From contig NC_079377.1 of assembly GCF_021018895.1 (NCBI RefSeq), positions 23,736,501 to 23,800,500 on the forward strand: a stretch of 64,000 bases of DNA, given 5' to 3'. This document shows positions 49,662-61,770 of this stretch, piece by piece (position 1 is the first letter of the stretch; every line of letters begins with the position of its first letter). The DNA is from Seriola aureovittata. Its lineage: Eukaryota; Chordata; Actinopteri; Carangiformes; Carangidae. The notes under the pieces were generated by a model. That model searched no databases. It worked only from the letters and a program-made list of their open reading frames with translations, and was not told the origin of the DNA. Made by a program: the position numbers and the translations under genes.

Positions 49662-49689
49662 ATCCACTTTCATCAGGATGAAAGTGGAT
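49662..49689. repeat. Perfect 13-bp inverted repeat, 2-nt loop
   Basis: ATCCACTTTCATC, then AG, then GATGAAAGTGGAT form a perfect stem. No gene context explains it. Confidence 0.85.
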
Positions 49690-50289
49690 GTATGCAAAGC
49701 TGGTTAAGAAAATCAGGGCAGTGGTGCTTTCCCTATATATATCTGCATGTGGAAACTACAGCATGATTATGATGTTTTATTTTTATCTTTAGGCAACTCA
49801 GAACATCTGATTATGACCCGGGTAAGATTTATGGTCTTGTTTAAACAATGATGGTAAGTGTCAAGTCTTAGCGTTTAGTGCTAGTTCAAATTCCTGACCT
49901 ATAAGTCTTGAGTCCTAAGCAACACAAAAAGTGAAATGTTTGAAATGTTAACATAGGAGTGAAAGTACTGAACAAAAGTTATATTGTTGGGTGAATAATC
50001 TGTTTACCCTCCTCCAGCCACATTGTTTACTCTAAAACTGCAATGGCGCAGTATCGAAGCGTGGTATTCCCACACACTGTAGTGTATTATAATAATAATG
50101 TCTTACTATTACAGTAACCTCGACTTGAACGTTGCTCATTGTTCTTGCATATTAATTTGTCAAGAGCAAGAAAAAACTTAATGCAAAAATTCTGTGCATT
50201 ACTCACCCACCTGAACGTGAAGGTGCCCATTAAAAGTTGGTATTTCATTTACAATGTTATTATCAAACCATTCATACAAACTTAAAACG

Positions 50290-50560
50290 CCTCATGAGTG
50301 CCGACGCCGACGCCGATAACATCTGTCACATTTCCAGCTGTTCCTGGGAGTGATTTGCTGATAGCGGTGGCCGACAGCTGGCCAATTAATTCGAAAAGGT
50401 TTGTTGCGTCATTGATTAAGGTTGCTAATTACGCCGAGCTCGCAACAATGGAGGAGGTTCGCAAATTCAAGTCAGTTATCAAAGATTGCAGATAACAGCA
50501 ATGAGTTAATAATTAGGGACAACATCCTCGCATGAATCATGACGTCAAACTTCCACCGGG
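50290..50560. promoter_or_regulatory. Candidate conserved non-coding element
   Basis: The stretch combines CAGCTG, CCAATTAATTCG, TGATTAAGG, GCTAATTACG, GAGTTAATAATTAG and CATGACGTCA within 270 bases, looks non-repetitive and has balanced composition. Dense homeodomain-type TAAT cores beside a CRE-like TGACGTCA are typical of developmental enhancers. A 65-codon open frame runs through it but resembles nothing known. Confidence 0.3.
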
Positions 50561-51146
50561 GACTGTGCGGCTGGAGTCAAAGGTGAGGACTCTCCGCTGA
50601 GTGGATTACTTTCTCTGGAACAACAGGTACTTCGGTCCTTTGATGGTGTAAATGTGAGGGTTTTTGAGACAGACTCGAATGCCGAGGAGGACTGTAATGT
50701 ATCCTGTATCCATATGAGCGTCCAACTCGGAAGAATGCCACCGCAGCCAGCAAGGCATGTTTCTTATAAAAGCATTAGCGTTAAAAAGCAATGTTCAGTT
50801 TGAAGTGCTGATCCCGCCTAAATCCTACAATCATTAAATCTGAATTTAGTCTGACTCAAGGCTTGTTTTACCTTTTCTCATTTACATATACTCTTAGCTC
50901 TTATTAAAGCTCCTCTCCAGACGTGTTTTATACGTAGAAATCCTCTGCTATGATTAATATTTTGTTTAACATTGTTTTCCCACATATTAAAGTGAAGCTT
51001 AACAACACTTACTTCCTCATAGAGAAATCTGGATCAGGCCTTATGCCCCACCCACCACTGCAGCTTGAGCTGGATTAACAGGTTAGAAGAGGAGAGGTCA
51101 GAGAGACTCGGCCATGTTTGAGCCTCAGTCAGATCCAGACTCCGGC

Positions 51147-51260
51147 TACGTCCACACTACTACATTATTGTTTTAAAAAAGGCGTTTTAAACAGGAAGTA
51201 GACAGTCTACTCTGCAGTTGATTAGTTGCACGGAATACTATGAACGAGGCAAAACAAAGG
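51147..51260 (+). repeat. Possible DNA-transposon terminus (GGCTACGTCCACACT), copy B
   Basis: CCGGCTACGTCCACACTACT shares its core with 14757. No matching inverted terminus was found nearby, so it is probably a fragment. Confidence 0.35.
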
Positions 51261-51361
51261 CAGATGTTGTGTTAAAATGCAAAGTTGACTGCACAACAGC
51301 TGCTAGCAAAAACCACATGGTCAGTAAACGCTCGTATTGACAAGGTTGCAGGTTTATTTAG

Positions 51362-51375
51362 CCCCCCCCCCCCCC
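51362..51375 (+). repeat. Poly-C tract, 14 bases
   Basis: Fourteen consecutive C. Confidence 0.9.
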
Positions 51376-51836
51376 GTCCTTGGATTGGTTCCTTTGAAAC
51401 CCTGGCTGTCTGAATCCGTCTTTATGAGTCATCGGTTCATTGCAGTTCCAGGTGAAAAATGCACTGACTGATATTTCACTCATTATATGTCTTGCATTAT
51501 ATAAAAAACAACATCATATGGATATGTTAAAAGGCTTAAAAAACTTTTCTGAATTTCACATTTCCATCCGTACTGAACTCAATATCAACTTTCACAGAGT
51601 TTGAGACTTTAAAAACCAAAACCAGCCAATTACTCTTAAATTAGCAGCAAAAAAATAGCCACAGTCTCTTCTCAGTTAGGTTCAGTAAACACCAGTGGCT
51701 GGTACATTTGTCCTTGTTTCTCAATTAACTCAAAATAAAGCAGTTATACTCCTGACTCCCTATTAACTGCCATCAAAGCTATTGATCAGTAAGACCAAAG
51801 AAGATGTGTGGGCTAATTAACTGGAGATAGCTGCCC

Positions 51837-51839
<3 letters not shown>

Positions 51840-51868
<29 letters not shown>
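51840..51868 (+). repeat. (CA)14 microsatellite
   Basis: Uninterrupted CA. Confidence 0.95.
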
Positions 51869-51873
<5 letters not shown>

Positions 51874-54227
51874 GATGTATACACACAGACGTCCTACACT
51901 GGGGATCCTTCTCTTTTCTTTCTCATGTGACACAGCCGCTGCCGCTGTTCTGTGGTGGTTGCCATGGTTTCTTCTCATGTCAAAGTTTTACTAATGAAGG
52001 GAAGAAACAGTTGGGGTTTGTTCACTGACATGGGTTGCCCGACCACTTAATTACCCTTAGGGATGACCGAAAGGGCTTTCTTACAGGTTACACAAGGAGA
52101 TCCTGGTCAGTGGAGGAGGGAGGAAGGAGTGAGGAGGAGTGAGGAGGAGTTTCGTATCAGGCGCAAGGAAGAAAAAAAGAAGAGGAAGAAAGTGTTAGTG
52201 TGTTAATGGAGGGTGGGGGGCAATTAAAAGGGAGAAGTGAGGGAGGCAACACATCAGAGAAAAAGATGACTTAAACAGAGAAAAGAAGCAAAAGCCACCC
52301 AATGGTGGCATTTTATATTAACCCTGATTCCTATCACAGTCACAGCAGCTGAAGTAGAGCGTGTTGCCTCCTGATATTTGAAAAGAATAGGGTTTTTTTT
52401 TTTTTTTTTTAAACGATGTAAAGCTTATCTATACCACCTTTCAACTTGATTCTGAGCCCTGCTTTGTACTGAAAAGCTGATACCACAAATTATAATAGAA
52501 GGAAGTGAGGAGCAGCCTTAGCACACAAGCTCCAGTACACTCACACAGCTATCTGCTATCTTCTTCCCTTCCAATATCCACTCCTGTTTCGAAATGCACT
52601 CCAGCATCAAGTTCATTTCAATGAAAACTCTTTCAAGTCAAAGCCTGTCTATGTGGTAAATGAAGAAAGTGGAGTATTCCATCAAACACATTTACCCGCT
52701 TTGATCTTGCTGACAGCTTTTGGCAGCAGAGTAAGAGATAGCGGGACTGTGCGTCTGGCATGTGTGAGGGTGTGTGTGGGTATCTACGTGTCTGGAGTGT
52801 GTGTTTGGGTGTCTGCGTGTGGAACATCGAGATGGCGGTCAGTGTTCAGAGAAGAGCGACGACGCAGCACAACGACATCTTTTTTACGTCTATGAGACCC
52901 GGGACACGTCTTGTCCATATCTCATGTACATCATCTTCTCCCTTTCCTGCTGGACTTCCTTCCTCCTCTTCTTTTATCTGTGTCCCTCCTGCATCTCCTC
53001 TTCCTCCCGCCTCGTGGTCCATAGAGAATGATAGGAACAACTGCTCTGAAGTGTTTACTTATGCATATGTACACACTGTCCATCTGTCACATTAAACCAA
53101 CTTAGCACATAAGAACATACATTTACCACTGACTTAGCATTAAGGCCTTTCCCAAAACATCCATGTATAATTTTTTCTCTGGGATCAATTTAAAGTCAGT
53201 AACTGATTTTATCCCAGGAAAATGGCAAGCAAAGTTGAGTTCAGAGAGTAACATAAAAGCAGACAGAAAATCAAATCATTATCTGTCACTTGGCAACCTT
53301 CAAGACACAAAACCAAGGGCCTTGAAAATGCAAGTTTCTAACAATTGTATTGTTAGCTGTTGAACTGAGCTGAAACCCAGTACTTACATGTTAGGAGTGT
53401 AATCCAAGGGGCTCTCCGTTGGTGTGGTTAGCTGCCATATATTCATTTATGGCGTGCAATGAATCTTGGGATAGGTTGGGTCATGAAGGATCCACCCGTT
53501 GGAGCCTTCGTTGCCCAGGAACAGAAGGAGTCTTCTAAATGGGACGGCCCAGTCGCACCGCTGTGGTGCAATCGGTCTTCAAATGCAGCCTCCAAAGGAT
53601 GCGGCCCCTGACTTAGGACACAGCTCTTGTGTCTAGAAGTTAAACCTTTGAAATGAAACAGATTTGCATATTCACAGATTGTGGATTTTTCAATGAGGGA
53701 GTGGAATAGATATCATTTATCAAGTTACAACTAGGTACTTAAAGTCATTTGTAAGAAAAACATCACACTTAAATTATTACTGTTGTTGTTATTAGTGCAG
53801 GCTGACTTTGCACGCCTTGAAACATGCCTTGAGGAATTAAATTAAAATTTAAAAAAAATTAAATAATAAATAAATGTAAAAGGATTGCGGCAGCCAAAGG
53901 GAAACCAGGGAGGTCCCCAGTCAACAAAGCACCTCTAACCTCGATACTGGGCTGGAATATGAACAAATGTACAAGTAGCTCTCAGCAGAGACCCTGAGAA
54001 CCTGAGTCACATAAAGAAATGATGAGACGTTGTCATATACAGGGTTGTATTATTAATGGGATACTATTTGTGGCATAGCACAGTGCAGAGACTATGTGTT
54101 ACCCTTAACAGGTCCTGACCTGAAGAACAAAACAGGCATGTTCGCTGTGACAAGTTTTGCTTTCAGAGTTGCATGAGAACACAGAGGTTTCTTGCCGTTT
54201 CGTAGCTAGCTGCATCACTAGCGGTAG

Positions 54228-54242
54228 TAACCCTAACCCTAG
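54228..54242 (-). repeat. Short telomere-like repeat (TAACCC)2.5
   Basis: TAACCCTAACCCTAG is two and a half units of the telomeric C-strand. It is in the opposite orientation to the array at 57531 and could be chance or a decayed remnant. Confidence 0.5.
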
Positions 54243-56061
54243 CTTCTGAATGGTGATGAATGCATGCCGGTCTCAGGTTGTTACTATTGTACTTCAAACA
54301 ATTTAAACATTGGAGAGTTTAAAATGTCTTTGTTGGGTATAGCCAACATCAATCAGCTGGTAATACATTTAAATTTCAGCATCAGATAAAATGTAAGAGA
54401 GTAATTGAGAGTGAAAGAATGAAATCTACTGCAGCTACCACTGTGATGTAATCTTTTTTGGATAATGACTCATCACATGATAGTATTAAGGGATACTTAG
54501 CGGCGTCATCTGATCGAAATTAAGTGTATTCTATGTGTATCTTATTTTTACTTGACAGCATAACCCAAAAAGGAACTTAACGGGAAAATGAATAAACTTT
54601 GAGTGTAAAGGTCTTTGAGAAAATATGTGTTTGATTTATATGAGGAGTGATCAAGCACTTGACCTGGATTTAGATCAGATACTTAAAGATTCTCAGTGAT
54701 CCGAAGATAAAATATTCTACAAGTGGAAATTATACTTTTAAATGAAAGTAAAAATTTCCAAAACATGAACTGAATTTTTCACTTCAATAGTCGAGCTATT
54801 CATATCTATAAGTGTGAGGCCATGTGTGCATCCAATGACGAATCTCCCTAAAGTTAAAAACCAAAACTCTGCCCTTCGTTTTCTCCACTCGTCTATCATC
54901 GTCTATTATTGCGGTAAAAGCTGAAATAATGAGGGAAGTTGGATTGAAGAACAAACAGACACAAAGCAACAGAGCGTGATCAATCCAAAGGTAGGACTAT
55001 TCACAACAGTGAGTATCCTCGACTTACTGTTCAGCTAGTTCTTTTTTCTGGGTCACATGCTGCTGCTAACTGCTTTCCCAGGTGACAGGAGCCATGACGG
55101 CGTACTGTACAAACTAATGCTTCAATGCACATTAAATCTCTGTTTGATGGAGAACGGGTTCAACAGATAATTGACTTTCAGACACAATTCAAAATGAAGT
55201 GACTCAACAATTTGACCAGTCTGTCCAGATAAGAGATTGTATCCCATGCTGTGAAGTGCTCATTTTATGGACAAGCTGATGATGGACTAACTCGTTTCTG
55301 GATAATGGAGCAATTTTCACTCCACCTGCAGACAAAAAAAACCAAAAAAAAACACCCCTAAATTTTCTTGTATATCACAGTCTGACAGCAGTAGATTAAA
55401 CCTTGGAATCCAATGTCATGTTACATAAACCAATGTCACCTTGATGGAGTGACGAGATGGCTAAAAGAAGATGATGTGAGAGGCAATGTCCCTGGGTTGT
55501 TTGGACTGTTAAACCTGATTTTTCACAGTGTTTCATGTCACATCTGAAGACGCTGCTGACACGAAGTTACTCCAGCTGATCGGCCGCACTCCAATCTTCT
55601 AAAGGCCCTACTTTTCTCTGGCCTAAACATTTATGTTCAGATGGAATAAAATTAAAGCAGCTCTTATGCAGATTGAAATCTGCATATTTGAGCTTTTCCT
55701 AATCAGACTCAAACAACTCGGCCTATGCATTGCAAATTTTTTCATTGTACCTTCCTTTGCATTCAGATTTCTTCTAGTCTGTTTGTTTTATGACATAAGA
55801 ATTGATAAGATACAGTATAAAGCAATGGCCTTTTTAAATGCTGACAAACGTAAACAACATAATATGTGTAGTTTACAACATACTATAATACTATAATAAA
55901 TTTCTGTCCATAAGAAAATGGAAAACTGGTTTCATCCCTTTTCATTTTCTAAAGGGATTATACTGGCTTTTACAATACGATTATCACCTTAAAGTCAGTA
56001 GCTTTTCAGTAACAAATATTTACTGTAGTATGTCATCACTGGAGTTTCCAAAATAAACCTA

Positions 56062-56603
56062 CAGATGGGTCTTTGATCAGCCTCAAAGGGCATGTGTCAC
56101 TATGCTGCTCATTGACCTCAGCTGGCTTCCCATGGCCGCCCCCGTCAAATTCAAGTCACCAATGCTGCCCTCAGAGTGACTTCTGGGTCTGCACCCGTCT
56201 ACTTCAACTCAGTCCTACAGGCATCTCAGCCACTGAGATGACTTCCTCTAAAAGAAACGTCGTCTGGCATTGCCTTCCCTGCACACGGGGCAATCTCAGT
56301 ACAGACTGTTCTCATTTGTGGTTCCCTGATGGTGGAACAAGCCAAATGCTATCCAATTAGGGGCGTCCCACTCTATCTTCCAGAATCTCTCCAAGACTTC
56401 ACCTCTCTAACACCTCTAACACTCTAAGATGCCTAACTAGCACTTACTATGCACTTTCACTGCTCTTCTTTACCTGATCTCCTTGCACTTTGCCTTATTG
56501 GATAGATTTAGTGCTTATTACTTACACTAAGGTCTTTAGAGTTGTCCCTCACTTGTGAGTCACTGGATAAAAGCGTCTGCCAAATAAGTCAATGTAAATG
56601 TAA
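56062..56603 (+). mobile_element. Non-LTR retrotransposon 3' fragment (L2/Rex/CR1-like)
   Basis: A frame in this stretch reads LLIDLSWLPMAAPVKFK, then GSAPVYFNSVLQ, and later PESLQDFTSL. This corresponds to the reverse-transcriptase C-terminal region LLxxLHWLPVxxRIxFK, GxAPxYLxxLV, SLxxFKxxLKTHLF found in fish L2/Rex/CR1-type LINEs. Stops and frameshifts interrupt it. It ends in a 3' tail containing GGATAAAAGCGTCTGCCAAA (56564 on) and repeated TGTAAATGTAA-like sequence, a tail widely shared by teleost LINEs and their SINE partners. It is 5'-truncated, as is usual for such elements. Confidence 0.75.
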
Positions 56604-57180
56604 GTATAAACCATGACATATTTTTGAGTCAAAAATAACCTGTTTATTACTTTGTTTGCTCATTATTTCTAAATTTGTACAAACTTATACGACCATGCCT
56701 GCATGCACGTAGCAGTTAGTCCTGTAAAGTCCTATTGAAATGATTCCCTGACAAACATTCAATTATCCTGCAGTAGCAGAAGTAAATCATACACCAACAA
56801 AATCTCTGAGTCTGTTTAAACACAAAGGTAAAACACAAAGAGTCTAATGTACTGTTAGACTAAAGGATGCAAATAAAACCAAAAAGCAAATGAAAAGGAA
56901 CAACAGAGTTAATCAACCTAGAATAAGATGAAATTTGAGGGTTTAATCAGACGGAAAAAAAAAACAAAAAATTGAGAGGAGTGCAGTAAATAAAAAATGT
57001 GGAAGAGAAAATAAAGTTGGTTGCATGTGCAGCGTAGAACCTTAAGACACAGCTTCACTATGTTCCTGTAAAGGCACAGCTAACGGACTGCTCCTGAGGA
57101 TCTAAGGGACCTGCTGGGTTTATATTCTTCAAGCATATCAAAAATGTATTTTGGCTCTCTGCCACTCAGTGATTTATAAA

Positions 57181-57199
57181 GCAGCAGCAGCAGCAGCAC
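57181..57199 (+). repeat. (GCA)6 trinucleotide repeat
   Basis: A short GCA run in otherwise AT-rich sequence. Confidence 0.9.
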
Positions 57200-57530
57200 C
57201 TTAACATCTCTTCTGTACCTAGAAGCCAATGAGAAGATTTAAAGTCCAGGTTTCAGTAAATTCCCTGTTTCTTTCTGCCACAGATTTGCTCTGTAAATGG
57301 GATGTCTTCTTTAAAACTTATTTTAAATTACATCATAGTTTTGTGAGTCTTTACATGTACTACATAGCATTTGTTTCTCTGTGCACCTATACAGAACAGT
57401 AAAGACATTCTGTGCTGTTATGTTCCTTTAAAGTTTATATTCATTATTTATTTGACATGTATACACTAGCATACACTGCCTTGCTTTCTTGTTGTTTTCT
57501 CCTTTCTCTGAAGGTAAGGAGATGTGGGCT

Positions 57531-57561
57531 GGGTTAGGGTTAGGGTTAGGGTTAGGGTTAG
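57531..57561 (+). repeat. Interstitial telomeric repeat (GGGTTA)5
   Basis: Five perfect tandem copies of the vertebrate telomere unit GGGTTA plus one base. It is too short to be a chromosome end and is typical of an interstitial telomeric sequence, which may mark a repaired break. Confidence 0.95.
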
Positions 57562-59371
57562 CAGCCCCTTTTGGCTGAGCAGTCTGTCAAACCACTCAAA
57601 GATCCGCCCCTTACCATAACATTGGAAATTATTTTGACAAGATTTTTGACTGCAAAAAGATGGCTGCCGTCATGTCAGTTGTCCATTATTTAATCTGGCT
57701 TCAGCTGTCTGTTGACTGCCCCAGTTGTTCCCAATACTCTAAGGCATAAATGAGTTTCTCTAAATCCTGTGTGTGTTCAGCTACTCATAGTAAGAGTCAT
57801 AATCTCCCATTGTTTTCAAAAGGAAATCTATCAGAAAACATTATGTCATTGGGTTTAAATGATTAGTCTAATCCATAATTTTAAACCCATTACTTCATAA
57901 CATTATGATGGAGTTACATTTGTATCCAGAGTTGAGCCAGAAGTGAATCTGATGACACTGTTCAGCGTCTCCAACTGGTCTTTACAATACAAAAGTGTCA
58001 AAAAGTTGCATTAACCGTGTTAATTAGATTCATAATACAAGAATACTGCCATACCCATGCAGTTTGACAGACGTAGTGTAATGTATAATGTTAATTAAAG
58101 GTTTTCTAAACAAGATTTTATACGATAATATAGCAGTAAACAACTATTTTCTATGTATTATTCTATTTTCTATGCATCCTGAGCAGAGAACAAAGTCACA
58201 AGTGTTGTGATCTGAGCCGCTCTGTTCTTTGTTTTGGTAGCTGGTCTAGCAGTGCACGCGTGTTAGTGCATGTACGAGCGCATGTTAGTGCATGTGAGTC
58301 ACTTCCTGTTAAGCCATTGGTGCTCCCCCAGACACAGGGACAGTCCACAGGTGAGAAGGCACAGCGCAGTATGCAGCGTTCAGGTGAAAGCCACTTTCCA
58401 CAATTTCCCCCACTTTAGAAACCACGTTTTCATCTTAAAAGGCCTCTGACAAAGAAAGAGATCAGACCAGCGTACAGGTCGACTGGCCATGGGGACTACT
58501 GGCTCACAACCCGGTCTGATGGTGACTCATCAAAACATTCGAAAAATTTTTAAAGTTTTCCCCCCGGCTCTTTCAGCGTCTTTACCGGCTCCGTTAGTGT
58601 CATTTGTGTGACCGGTCCTGGCAGGTAAATCGGAGGCTGAATTTCTTTCATTGTCGACCTCGGAGCCAATGCTACACCAGCTGCAGTGAAATGGAGAGAC
58701 CTACAAGCTGCTAAAGAACTCCAGCTTTGCTTCCATAACTGGCTTTTCTTCTCCTTGATGGTTACATAATGTTACCCAGTATGTTGACCAGTGAGGCAAC
58801 AACCACATGGTGCCATCCATAACCACGCCTCAAGTCCCCAGATCAGGCACTGAATTCTTTTATATATCAGACATGATCAAAACACAGACAGCTGACACAG
58901 TGTTGGAATTATTTTGTTTAATATATTGGATATTCTTATTTAGAAAAGCCATGTCAGAGGCTTAGGCAGTCAGTATGTCGATGTGTCTCAAGTCTTTACA
59001 AAATCACTGCTGTCAACTTGAGATGTCTGAGGTATAGACAGAAAGATCAGTGGCTCCCGTCTCAGAGAGCATGCATTAAGACTCCGGAGCAACATGTATA
59101 TTTGATCCTACAGTGCAGAGGACTACATCCACATTCAAAAGAGAAATATTCAAATCAAACCTGTTCTGTTTAGAAATGAGTTTTATAAAATAATGCTACA
59201 GAACTGTGAGATAAACCAAATATTGATATGGGTTTCACATTTATTCTGCTTGTGCTACCCAGCCTGAGAGCTTGTTGAGATTTATTCCCTTTGATAGACT
59301 TTAATGTAGTTTGAAACAAACATTTTTCATGCCCCACTCTGCACTTAAGATTATATTTTCCTTGTCTCACA

Positions 59372-59770
59372 TTTTCATTATTTTCTGTTTTATTTTGGTG
59401 TTTCTCACGTGTCCTCTCGTTTTCAGATCCTTTACTTCCTGCCCCTTGTGTCTCCAGCTGCTGTGATTGTCTGCACCGCCCCTTATTGGTTTCACCTGCG
59501 TCTCTTTGTCCTCCCCTTCCTAGTGTATTTAGTGTGTGTTTTCCTCTCCCTTCTGTGCCAGTTCATTTTGTCCACAGACTTACACGTTCCAGCCTTAGGT
59601 TCCTAGTGTTTGTATTAGTAGTTGCCGACTTCTCACTTGCCTCCTTGACAAAGATTTTGCTTTACCCTTCAGATTATTTTTCTGATCAGTTAACTGTTTG
59701 CTCTTTGAACACTGCCTGTGTCTGAGTCGTGTTGTTGAGTCCAATCAGATGTGGTTACAACACTGCGCTG
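59372..59770 (+). repeat. Dispersed teleost repeat (LINE-tail-like), copy A
   Basis: This T/C-rich sequence includes TGTGATTGTCT, ATTGGTTTCACCTGCGTCTC and AGTGTATTTAGTGTG in order. The same ordered blocks occur on the minus strand at 9060-9440. It resembles 3' untranslated parts of fish retroelements. Open frames of 65-79 codons here are by-products of its low-complexity composition. Confidence 0.65.
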
Positions 59771-60535
59771 TTATTAAAGTGTAATGAGGAAACATGACTC
59801 TCCACCTGGTAGGATTACAGAAAGCAGCATACGTAAACAAATGATAACGTTTGATGCCATCATGATACTTGTATTACGTGTTATGATCATATACATATAC
59901 ATTAGTCTTTCAAAAATCAGCTTTCAATAAGCCTGCATATTTTTAAACAACAAATTATGTTTCTTATGTGCCTGATGATGAAGGCATGTATTATTATTCT
60001 GCAAACTACGCAAGACTTGAGACACGGTTTACGTTTTGTGTCATTTTGATAGCGTTTGAGATTTAATAATGGGTGTGTATTGAAGAATGTTCTGAGCTAG
60101 AGTGGATGACATCATCGTGAGGGTGGGAGAAGCATGTGAGTGTGTGCTGTACTTAGCTGAAGCACCTGGTAGTGAAAATTCATGCAGAGCTGTACAAAAT
60201 AAAAAAAATTTAAATGTGCATAATGATTATGGATTTTGCAAGTGTTTTGCGCACAGGAACCCTTCCTTTTTATTTATTTGCAAGCACTCTCTTCCGCTTT
60301 TTCAGTTAGTACTACTCTGTCGGAAGCATTAGCGTCCTAACTCATTTCCACCATCAAAGAGAGTGAAATTAGGGAAGGTGATGTGACGGACGGTCTATGA
60401 CATTGTTATTTAGGGCTATTCAAAGATCTTGAGCAGGTTCTGTACTTGTAATAATACATCTTTATACTATTACAAACCGTGACAAAATATTATCAGAAGT
60501 GAAAATGTTACGTTAGCGTATTGCCTGTTCACCTG

Positions 60536-60536
<1 letters not shown>

Positions 60537-60580
<44 letters not shown>
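60537..60580. repeat. (TA)22 microsatellite
   Basis: Forty-four uninterrupted bases lying 140 bases upstream of the tnp2-like transposase relic. Confidence 0.96.
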
Positions 60581-60582
<2 letters not shown>

Positions 60583-60717
60583 TATAATAAATAGAAAGAC
60601 TGTGTCCAGCTCCACTTTAAGACGGAGGACCCGTGAAGTTGTAGATAAACGACTTCGACAAATTAGGGATGACTGCACAAAACTTCACTGACTTTCAAAT
60701 GACAACAGAGAGGGACC

Positions 60718-61405
60718 TTGGAGATATCAACAGAGAGTTTTTTGAAGACATGTTCAGACATTGCAACTGGAGAAGTGTTTAGTGAGGAGGAAGGTGGCGT
60801 GGCTATAGATGCAGACATATCTGAGGGTTTTGTGGTTGGCGGCTGTGATGGGCGGAGTCAGACATCTCACTCAGATCATTCTGATGATGAAGTCTATGAG
60901 ACATTTTCACTCTCTGACAGCATTTGCAACTGGGCCATCCTGATCTTCCACAGGATGCTGGGACCCTCCTTAGGACTAAGACAAAATATTCAATTCAGGA
61001 AAGGGCTGGTGGACAGTACCACTATTTTGGTATTCAAACATAGATGGACTTCCTTTGTTCAAGAGCTCTAGTCTGCAACTGTGGCCCATCCTTGGTTCTG
61101 CTACTGAGTGTTTCTGTGAAAGAACCTGTAGTGATTGGCTTGTTCTGTGGACCAAAGAAACCCAGATCAGCAAAAGAGTTCCTTGGAGATTTTGTTTCTG
61201 AGTTACAAATGCTTGAAAAGGGTTTGGAGTTTGAGGGGAAGAAATTGAAGCTGAAGTTGGACACAGTCATTTGTGACACACCAGCCAGGTCCTTTGTTAA
61301 AAACACAAAGAACCACAATGCCTACCATGGTTGTGACAAATGTGCACAGCCTGGAATATACATTAACAGATGCATGACAGACCCATGTACAGACCATATG
61401 CTCTA
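60718..61405 (+). pseudogene. tnp2-like (CACTA/EnSpm-type) transposase relic
   Basis: Pieces of one transposase are spread over three frames. An acidic N-terminal region (60718 on) contains SDDEVYETFSLSDSICNWAI. A second frame carries HPDLPQDAGTLLRTKTK and AGGQYHYFGIQT, ending in a stop at 61041-61043. A third, beginning at 61037, reads NIDGLPLFKSSSLQLWPILG. The first-listed downstream frame resumes with KEPVVIGLFCGPKKPRSAKE, then VICDTPARSF, then HNAYHGCDKCAQ. These blocks follow the order LPxDxRTLL, YxHFGI, NxDGLPLFKSS, WPILG, PVVIGLFCGxxKP, CDAPAR, GYxGCxxC that I know from animal transposases of the tnp2 (Transposase_21) type. The HFGI and NIDGLP blocks abut, so intervening residues appear deleted. 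The family name is less certain than the fact that this is a transposase relic. Confidence 0.65.
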
Positions 61406-61674
61406 AGGACAAACGATTCATTTGAAAACATGGTTGATGAGACCTCCAACAGAGCTGGACTCAGGGTGGGCGGATATCTGCCTCCGCCGTTTGGGTTTGA
61501 AATAAGAAAGACGGGGTGAGGGAGGAGAGAGAGAGAGAGACCGTGGACAGCAGTAGATACTGTTGATTGTTAATTGTAACAGTGAAAATAACAGTTACAC
61601 CCACAGGTAATGGTTTCCTGTTTAAATGTCAGACAGCAGACTTTGTGTTTAAAGGCTTGTGAGCTTGTGTGATT

Positions 61675-61770
61675 ATAGATGCCGTGAGAAAGAGTCATGT
61701 CGCCACTGATGATGAGATTCTGAAGGACGCTATACGGTGGTTCAACCGGGCAGCAGATAGAGGAAGCTGA
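61675..61770 (+). pseudogene. Possible second transposon-derived exon fragment
   Basis: After an acceptor-like TTATAG the frame beginning at 61678 reads DAVRKSHVATDDEILKDAIR then WFNRAADRGS and a stop. The pattern DAIxWFxxAxxR resembles the C-terminal W-h-x-x-A-x-x-R block of DUF4806-like proteins, which I associate with the same kind of transposon as the tnp2-like relic 270 bases upstream. It is short and the assignment is weak. Confidence 0.25.

Larger units (their letters stand above)
48360..56050. other. Gene-free intergenic DNA
   Basis: No exon recognised. It contains a hairpin (49662), a candidate conserved element (50290), a DNA-transposon-like terminus (51147), CA and homopolymer repeats, a T run (52393-52410), short GAGGAGGAGT tandem copies (52125-52150) and the small telomere-like repeat at 54228. 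A block at 53390-53645 looks compositionally distinct, with many CpG and CCG, but I could not assign it. Confidence 0.55.
56604..59371. other. Gene-free intergenic DNA
   Basis: AT-rich; holds the telomeric array (57531) and GCA repeat (57181). At 58250-58305 there are three spaced near-copies of GTTAGTGCATGT. No coding region was recognised. Confidence 0.55.
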
